DNA of 61,624 nt from Tenacibaculum sp. GTDB taxonomy: Bacteria > Bacteroidota > Bacteroidia > Flavobacteriales > Flavobacteriaceae. The notes beneath the pieces are model-generated. The model searched no databases. It worked only from the letters and a program-made list of their open reading frames with translations, and had not been told where the DNA came from. Each line of letters opens with the position of its first letter. The stretch's first letter is position 1. The stretch covers positions 1-61,624 of the forward strand of contig JAKVCX010000014.1 of assembly GCA_022448525.1 (NCBI GenBank), in the 5' to 3' direction. Below are positions 61,047 through 61,624 of this stretch, piece by piece. A program made the translations under genes and the position numbers.

Positions 61047-61624
61047 ATGAAGAAAATACTCAACATATTATTGATTATATTGATATTAGGATCATGTACG
61101 GAAGATGAGCGAGATTTATCTTTTGTTGATTCTATAGTTGCGCCGACGAACGTTGCAGCGACATATGATATTACACAGGACAATACAGGAAGTGTAACAA
61201 TTACACCTACTGCAGATGGAGCGAGTAATTTTAAAGTTTACTTTGGTGATAACACAGCAGAGCCAGCGGAATTAGCTGCGGGTGAAAGTGTTGTTCATGT
61301 ATATGCAGAAGGTACGTATGATTTAAAAATAGAAGCTTTTAGTTTAAATGGAAAAATGACGGAGTCAACACAGCAATTAGTGGTTTCGTTCAAAGCTCCA
61401 GAGAATTTAGTTGCTACTGTTGAAAATGATCAAGGGGTTTCAAGACAAGTAAATGTAACGGCTACAGCAGATTTCGCTACAATGTTTGAGTTTTACTCCG
61501 GCGAGTCTGGCGTTTCACAGCCAGTCGCTACTGCCAATATTGGAGAGACTATTTCGTATCAATATGCTATGGCAGGAGATTATGATATCCGTGTTGTTGC
61601 AAAAGGAGCAGCAATTGCTACTAC
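61047..61624 (+). CDS. Surface lipoprotein with PKD-like repeats (5' part, cut by window end)
   Basis: ATG at 61047, 15 nt after the SusD stop; open to the last base of the window. Lipobox LILGSC with Cys17. The chain then shows repeated Ig/PKD-like units of about 90 residues (PTNVAATYDITQDNTGSVTITPTADGASNFKVYFG; AEGTYDLKIEAFSLNG; PENLVATVENDQGVSRQVNVTATADF; AGDYDIRVVAKGAA). In Bacteroidota glycan loci a PKD-type lipoprotein after SusD is often a surface glycan-binding protein, and in laminarin loci it commonly precedes GH16/GH3/GH17 enzymes. That is family knowledge; the enzymes, if present, are outside this window. Confidence 0.82.
   Translation, partial: MKKILNILLIILILGSCTEDERDLSFVDSIVAPTNVAATYDITQDNTGSVTITPTADGASNFKVYFGDNTAEPAELAAGESVVHVYAEGTYDLKIEAFSLNGKMTESTQQLVVSFKAPENLVATVENDQGVSRQVNVTATADFATMFEFYSGESGVSQPVATANIGETISYQYAMAGDYDIRVVAKGAAIAT

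Noticed and set aside
1..61624. The GH16 fragment and the PKD lipoprotein as ends of one locus
   Set aside because: They lie at opposite ends with many unrelated transcription units and terminators between them.

Overview
The window reads as chromosome of a marine-type member of the Flavobacteriaceae (Bacteroidota). The DNA is AT-rich. Five very large secreted proteins end in the type IX secretion system (T9SS) C-terminal sorting domain. There is a SusC/SusD pair, a FecI/FecR/TonB-receptor set and several propeller-type membrane regulators, and starts lack Shine-Dalgarno sequences. No tRNA, rRNA, CRISPR array, transposase or phage replication gene was seen.

Layout. 1-2000: the last codons of a GH16-like glycanase, a tiny cytoplasmic protein and a secreted Arg/Asn/Ser-rich protein. 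2016-6236 (minus strand): ECF sigma factor, FecR-type anti-sigma factor and a TonB-dependent transducer with an N-terminal STN signalling domain. 6338-28991 (plus): a block of surface-protein genes (2591, 771, 1484, 746 and 1493 aa) with three very short genes between them. 29101-32628: two tandem paralogous TPR/transmembrane/HTH regulators. 32879-42539: a 3160-aa leucine-rich-repeat surface protein followed by another short gene. 43030-46371: one more T9SS cargo. 46499-49060 (minus): a propeller/LytTR regulator. 49213-51750: a Baeyer-Villiger-type flavin monooxygenase divergent from an AraC-type regulator. 51872-61624: a glycan-uptake locus with a sodium/solute symporter, a propeller/HTH regulator, SusC, SusD and a PKD-like lipoprotein cut by the window edge.

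Two connected observations stand out. First, a two-part motif TAGGGTWW-N12-CTGTA occurs six times with constant spacing, always intergenic and correctly oriented: before fecR, before a 56-aa ORF, and before four of the surface-protein transcription units. The best reading is the promoter of the locus's own ECF sigma factor, which would make 2-29 kb one cell-surface-signalling regulon whose outputs are giant adhesins. Second, three paralogous 52-56 aa proteins (14423, 14727, 42369) combine a Tat-like signal sequence ending in AQA with an identical ten-residue tail, ASPEAPGDGF. The DNA of the tail differs only at synonymous sites. Two of the three directly follow giant T9SS adhesins, one by stop/start overlap. 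They look like precursors of a secreted short peptide or an unknown accessory factor of the adhesins.

The surface proteins are built from shared parts. A module of about 535 residues ends three of them. Seven copies of a module of about 240 residues with a YadA-like head make up two others, which carry a phage-tail-like C-terminal domain and no T9SS signal. Functional statements rest on reading the translations; no database search was possible.
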